Below the pieces are notes generated by a model that saw nothing but the letters and a program-made list of their open reading frames with translations, was not told the origin of the DNA and ran no database searches. A stretch of 64,000 nt of DNA from Parietichytrium sp. I65-24A (lineage: Eukaryota; Sar; Bigyra; Thraustochytrida; Thraustochytriidae). Numbering within the stretch: the first letter of the stretch is position 1; every line of letters begins with the position of its first letter. Below are positions 59,486-64,000 of this stretch, piece after piece. The stretch covers positions 496,001 through 560,000 of the forward strand of contig BLSF01000009.1 of NCBI GenBank assembly GCA_012862575.1, written 5' to 3'. Made by a program: the position numbers and the translations under genes.

Positions 59486-60264
59486 GACGACCGACACAAC
59501 CGCTTTTAACTTGCGTAAATCTGTGTCATCCCTCACCCTTTCGTCTCTCATCACCTCAAATATATCTTTCTGCGACCAAGCGTGGCGCCTCGCATCTCTT
59601 CGAATACATTGCTAGAATTCTTAAAAGGCAGACCACACTTTTCTTCAAGAACTTTCATTTACCTTTTCAACTTTTGCTTGCCGCCGACGAAGTTGTTCAA
59701 GATTCTCATCCACGTTTCCCCATTGTCGCTCACAAAGTCACGTTTGACGGCCGTGGATGCCCATCTTTCAATCAGCTACTGCTGGGAATAGTACTACAGT
59801 ATCACACCTCCGCAGGCGACAAGACCACACGAAATCCTATTGATTTCTATGGGTCTGGGTATGTCTGGGTTGCCAACAAACAAACAAATTTGGAGCGAAA
59901 GAGATACAAACTACAATCAGTCGTACGGGGCAAGTGAGCGAGCAGAGAAGAGGCGGGAACGGGGAACGGGGAACAGGGAACGGGGAACGTGGGGCGTGGA
60001 GCGACACGAAATCCAGATCCATAACTATATCCAGAACCGGTTCGCAGCGGAGCACCCGGTTCTCGGACTGGGCACACTTGGTGTGCGACCTGGTGCTTGC
60101 TGCTCTGCTCTGGCAGCAAAGGTGTGCAGCGAACAACTTGATTCACTTGGTTTCTGGCGGTTGAGGTGACTGCCAGCGCGGGCCAGGCTGGGCTTCAGGG
60201 AGAAGGAGGTGGAGAGCGTGGGAGGATCATAGTTTTGATTTGATGAGATACATCATAGGCTGAG
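59486..60264. other. Spacer before DNA-PKcs gene
   Basis: Contains a (GGGAAC)n-type array at 59954-59990. Near 59791-59800 is one weak AGTACTACAGTA. No gene supported. Confidence 0.4.
59954..59990. repeat. GGGAACG array
   Basis: Five or six units of (C/A)GGGGAA or close variants about 280 bases upstream of the DNA-PKcs start. Confidence 0.85.
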
Positions 60265-63200
60265 ATGGAGAACAGGCCCGAGAGATCACTAGCTCGCAAG
60301 CTGGAGGAGCTATGGGCTGGCATGCAGGATGGCAACAGCGTGTCGAATGCGCCGGACTTGGTCGTGGACGACCTGGCAAGAATCTTAGATGATGTGGACC
60401 CTGTTTCCACATCCGTTTATGATTGCTCTGAGCTCGTGTTCAGCTTGGAGCGCGAACGAGGACTACTAGCTTTCGTGGAAGAAACTTTGTCTCCTTCTGG
60501 CGTGGGTGACAAGATTTTACAAAAGATTAGACAGAAAATATACCTGATGTTGGCCGGTTGGATCGAGTCTGTCGGGAGGAAAGGGGTAATCGACCACCTC
60601 GACACTCTCATTCGATCAACGTTCAAGGCGTTCCAGACAGAGAACGGGTCTGATGCTAAACGCACAGCTCTGTTTCCTCTGGAAGGACTCTTAAAGACGA
60701 AATCCTTGGATCTCGACTGGGACTTGCTTGGTCTAGACAGGGTATCAGAAGAGCTGTTTAGGACACTGTACAGCGGGGCCAAGGTGCGCCCCTCCGTGAA
60801 GCGACAGATCCTTATAGTCCTCGGAGCTCTGGTGCGCAAATTTCCTGATGAATTTGCCGTGGAATCCTCCAAGTACGAAGCGCCATTAGGCCAAAAAGTA
60901 CGCGAATTTTGCTTCAAAGCCCTGGACGAAAACATTGGCGCAAAAGATGCCAAAGATGAGAAAGCGCTTGTGGAAGGCGCATTCCAGTGCATTGGCAACA
61001 TCATGAAACACTTTCCTCCGCCAACCGAACAAGATGCCCGACGTTTGTACGAGTATGTCTTGGAAGGCACTGCGTTAAAAGCTGGCCAGACTAGGTTCGC
61101 GGTCCCCGAGGAAGCGGCCCACATGCTGAGGAGGTGCGCCACCTACTTCTCGGCGTTCATACTGGAGGATCCTTCCAAAGTGTACAACAATGCTGTCCTG
61201 CTGTCGCGTTCCAAGCACCAAAAAGTAAGGACGCCGGGTTTTCTCGCAGCACTGGAGATTCAACGAGTCCTTGGGAAGGAACTAGCCACTGAACAGAATG
61301 CTCAGAAGCGATCAATACTTGATCAATTCATGCGCGCCTTCAGGGACACCCTGGAAGGAGCCAAGCGAACAAGCGCAGATTCCGCCGAACTGACAAATCG
61401 AGACGTAGAGCTGGTCATTAACGGCTACGGTTACTTTGCCAAAGCCATCTTGACGCACTCCACGCCGAAGGACCTCCGGAGTGTCTTGTCGCATCTCAAG
61501 GAGGCTAGCGACAGCATCGACCGAAGCGAGGACTATATGAGTGCTTCGAGTGGTGACACTCTTACAATCCACTCGCTGATGACGTCCAGTGCGGCGCTTA
61601 TTGATCGCGACGAATCGAATCCAACAGCAGTGGAAGGTCACGATGACCGTGCAGAAACTGGAGGTGGCGGTGGGGACGCCGGATTCTTCTCCGCCATTCA
61701 CGACATGCACGCCAAGCGGCACAATGCCAGGGCCAGAAGCGAGCAAGTGATTCGCCATGCACGTTTCCTCCGGGCGTACGCCCGAATTATTGTGGAACTG
61801 CCCTCCGAGCTCGTGGATGAGCGCGATCAAATATTCCTGGACTTTGCGGCGCAAGAGGTGATTTTCCTCAGCCTGCAGTACCCCCATCTTTTCACCACTG
61901 ACCAGCTCACGGTCTCAGTGTCGGTCCTTGCCCTCTTCAAAGCCTACGGAAAGAAAGGCCAAGCACTCAATTGGCTGCTTGCAAAGGTGGTTAGGCCCAT
62001 CTTGCTTCGCACGTGTTCGACGGTCCCAGTCGACACTTACTTCACACTGTTTCATCCAGAAACTGGACTCCCGGATGGCCGTCTCGTTTTTCCATACATT
62101 CAGCTTTGGATGACTCTGTTTCCTCGAGCTTTGGACAAGTCGTCCACCGAGGATCTTGATACGGACGAACTTACCAAGCAGAACGGCTTAGGCATTGCCT
62201 TGGCCCCGTCCACGATTGACGCCCCCCTTACAAGAAGCGACACCGAGCAGTCAAAAACCAGCCTCGCGAACGAGCAGAAGGACGCCATCATGAGTGATGA
62301 CGGCGATGAAGAAGATCTGGAGGATCCAAACTCTGGGCCTCGTATCGGCCAGGCTATCTTGGACCATTTCGTCCAAGTAAGCACCAAGATAGTGCAAAGT
62401 GCTGACCTTGAGCTCGTGGCAGTGACCGCCGATGGAATGGCCGCAGACGAGGACGACATGGACGACGCCCAGCTAGACTCACTCATGATGTTTTCAAGCT
62501 CTTCTACTGGCGTCCAGCTGGTTCCCAAGTCTCCAGATCAATTTTCGGTGTTTGTGAATCTTGTCGAACTATGGGAACGGGTGCTTCCGCCTCGCAACAA
62601 GTATCTAGATGTGGGGATGCTTTCCAAGTGGGCTAGAGTCGTCGCGAACACTGTTCTCGCAAGATCCGCAAAGTTTCCTCTTGTGCCAGGGTTCTATCAG
62701 ATGATGCGGATCGTGTTTGGGCTCCCGGGAACCGAACACCACGATGTGGCCAATCGCTTTCTTGATATGTGCTTTCTCCGCGCCAAACAGCAAAAGGGCG
62801 AAGCGCTTAGCAATTGCTTACGTTGTCTGATGAATGCTCCGATCGGCCTGGTGAGGCCCCGACGCGCTCAATTTCTCACTGCCATGGAGCTCGCCCTTCG
62901 CGTCGGAACCGCCGTTCCGAAGCTCGGAGAGGAGGCGCTTGACGCCATGGAAGCATGGATGCAAGCTGACGTCTTGGATAACGAAGGCCTAAAGTGCATC
63001 CTTCCTTTACTTGGAAATTACATTAGCGGCAAGTCGGCTGCGATGAGACACTCTCTCTCAGCAAGCACGTTAAAAGGAGCGTCTCGATCGGGCTCAACGG
63101 CAGTGAAAGACGTACTGAGCGGTGCCATTTCCACCAAAAAGCGCAAGAGGCGCGAGCGGCTCGAACGGCGCCGGGCTGCTCGGGCGAATGGAGAGGCCAG

Positions 63201-64000
63201 CCCAGAGGCTCTGGAACAACGGGTCGTACGGTTTTTGGGCAAGATCGGTGGTCTTAGCCGCTTTGTACTACCCTCGCTTGAAACGAAACTCGAGGGGAGT
63301 TTTTCGTGGGACACCAAACCCGTTGTGGATATCCAGATGACAATGGGGCTTGTAACTCTTGATGTCCTTCTTGACAATTGCCTCCCGCGAATCAATGAAC
63401 TTGCGCTCAAGTCCACCAATCGCTCCCTTAAGGTAGCGTCTTGTGAGCTCCTGCACGCTCTGGTCTTGTATATTATCGGCAAACACGCAAACGCGACAAG
63501 CGACCAAAGGGCGTCGTTTGCTAAAATTTTCGAAAAGTTGTTCCCAAACCTACTCCGGCTTGCAGTTGATCTTGAGGCGGTGGCTCGGCAGTTGTTCAAG
63601 CCACTTGTTTTGCAGATTGCGGCGTGGTTCGCACACAACTCCGACTCAGGGAACGAGGAGGTTCTTGCGCTGCTTGAGGCTTCGATGGATAACTTGCGCA
63701 GCAAGTCGGATGGCGCGCTCCGCGACATCTGTGCGCAAGTTATAGGCATCTTTTTTAAGTGGTCCATAAAAACCAAGGCAAAGTCGGACGTCAGAGCTGG
63801 AGGATTCAACGAAAAGTCTCTCCTAAGGCGCCTGTACTTTTTGTTTCGCCATCCTGACCCATACCAACGTCTCGGGGCCTGTCTGGCCTTTGATCACATT
63901 TACACCTCGTTTCGCGAGGAGGAGAACCTTGTACAGGAGTTTGTACTGGAGCTCTTGATGCATGCCATGCATTGCTTGGGTAAAGCTGACAAGGACTCTC
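60265..64000 (+). CDS. PRKDC: DNA-dependent protein kinase catalytic subunit (N-terminal part)
   Basis: Open without a stop from an ATG at 60265 to the window end, 1245 codons so far. A stop lies just upstream in the frame, so this ATG is the likely start. DNA-PKcs is the Ku-bound PIKK kinase of non-homologous end joining. Matches to the human protein's helical repeats: LVFSLERERGLLAFVEETL (near residue 69), LKAGQTRFAVPEEAAHML (near 270-290), NRSLKVASCELLHALVLYIIGK (near 1053-1075), and FRHPDPYQRLGACLAFDHIYTSFREEENLVQEFVLELL (near 1194-1230), which corresponds to the FKRLGASLAFNNIY block of human PRKDC. Acidic and Ser-rich inserts (about 460-475 and 640-745) break up the repeats. FAT, kinase and FATC domains lie beyond the window, so kinase activity cannot be judged here. 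Confidence 0.85.
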   Translation, partial: MENRPERSLARKLEELWAGMQDGNSVSNAPDLVVDDLARILDDVDPVSTSVYDCSELVFSLERERGLLAFVEETLSPSGVGDKILQKIRQKIYLMLAGWIESVGRKGVIDHLDTLIRSTFKAFQTENGSDAKRTALFPLEGLLKTKSLDLDWDLLGLDRVSEELFRTLYSGAKVRPSVKRQILIVLGALVRKFPDEFAVESSKYEAPLGQKVREFCFKALDENIGAKDAKDEKALVEGAFQCIGNIMKHFPPPTEQDARRLYEYVLEGTALKAGQTRFAVPEEAAHMLRRCATYFSAFILEDPSKVYNNAVLLSRSKHQKVRTPGFLAALEIQRVLGKELATEQNAQKRSILDQFMRAFRDTLEGAKRTSADSAELTNRDVELVINGYGYFAKAILTHSTPKDLRSVLSHLKEASDSIDRSEDYMSASSGDTLTIHSLMTSSAALIDRDESNPTAVEGHDDRAETGGGGGDAGFFSAIHDMHAKRHNARARSEQVIRHARFLRAYARIIVELPSELVDERDQIFLDFAAQEVIFLSLQYPHLFTTDQLTVSVSVLALFKAYGKKGQALNWLLAKVVRPILLRTCSTVPVDTYFTLFHPETGLPDGRLVFPYIQLWMTLFPRALDKSSTEDLDTDELTKQNGLGIALAPSTIDAPLTRSDTEQSKTSLANEQKDAIMSDDGDEEDLEDPNSGPRIGQAILDHFVQVSTKIVQSADLELVAVTADGMAADEDDMDDAQLDSLMMFSSSSTGVQLVPKSPDQFSVFVNLVELWERVLPPRNKYLDVGMLSKWARVVANTVLARSAKFPLVPGFYQMMRIVFGLPGTEHHDVANRFLDMCFLRAKQQKGEALSNCLRCLMNAPIGLVRPRRAQFLTAMELALRVGTAVPKLGEEALDAMEAWMQADVLDNEGLKCILPLLGNYISGKSAAMRHSLSASTLKGASRSGSTAVKDVLSGAISTKKRKRRERLERRRAARANGEASPEALEQRVVRFLGKIGGLSRFVLPSLETKLEGSFSWDTKPVVDIQMTMGLVTLDVLLDNCLPRINELALKSTNRSLKVASCELLHALVLYIIGKHANATSDQRASFAKIFEKLFPNLLRLAVDLEAVARQLFKPLVLQIAAWFAHNSDSGNEEVLALLEASMDNLRSKSDGALRDICAQVIGIFFKWSIKTKAKSDVRAGGFNEKSLLRRLYFLFRHPDPYQRLGACLAFDHIYTSFREEENLVQEFVLELLMHAMHCLGKADKDS

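Noticed and set aside
1-64000. Search for mobile elements, rRNA, tRNA and CRISPR arrays
   Set aside because: No transposase, reverse transcriptase, integrase or capsid-like frame, no inverted terminal repeats with target duplications, no regularly spaced repeats with unique spacers, and no RNA-gene consensus were seen by eye.

Overview
This window is nuclear DNA from an intron-poor, gene-dense protist. The genes are plainly eukaryotic: MICOS, ubiquilin, SNARE, U3 processome, TFIIE, DNA-PKcs and calponin proteins. Only two coding introns could be placed (127 bp and 74 bp, both GT-AG). The mix of a class I DAHP synthase, EDR2_C lipid-binding proteins, a GUP1-like acyltransferase, a cyclic-nucleotide-binding channel and possible flagellar-type proteins suggests a stramenopile, perhaps a thraustochytrid relative. 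That placement is inference and weak; no rRNA or organelle marker is present to fix it.

About 27 protein genes are supported, roughly one per 2.4 kb. Most alternate in strand. Convergent pairs are separated by only about 150-200 bp in five cases, whereas divergent pairs share spacers of 0.5-1.1 kb. The first 26 kb is dense: MIC19-like, a small coiled-coil protein, ubiquilin, HMCES/SRAP, a CTFQP-motif zinc protein, a longin R-SNARE, DEK, DAHP synthase, an unknown, a cytochrome b5/b5-reductase fusion, calponin/transgelin, FUN14, a CNBD channel, an unknown, an EF-hand protein and a GUP1-like MBOAT. From 26.6 to 64 kb the genes are larger and the spacers longer: a polytopic protein with two EDR2_C domains, an SH3-PX-SH3-FKBP-headpiece protein, TFIIE beta, a Sec14-EDR2_C protein, a PH/coiled-coil/Costars protein, a cytidine-deaminase-like fusion, an unknown, MPP10, a coiled-coil protein and the N-terminal third or so of a DNA-PKcs that runs off the window.

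There is no operon logic, but themes recur. Three EDR2_C domains in two genes, a Sec14 domain and a PX domain point to lipid handling and membrane signalling. Calponin, villin-headpiece and Costars domains point to actin. HMCES, DEK and DNA-PKcs point to DNA damage and chromatin.

The spacers carry many simple repeats, a recurring GTACT/AGTAC motif that clusters upstream of start codons, a dispersed repeat of about 45 bp present in at least four copies, and a 183-bp-period tandem duplication. No retroelement, DNA transposon, tRNA, rRNA or CRISPR array was recognised. The most unusual items are the deaminase fusion, the SH3-PX-SH3-FKBP-headpiece architecture, and the membrane-anchored tandem EDR2_C protein.
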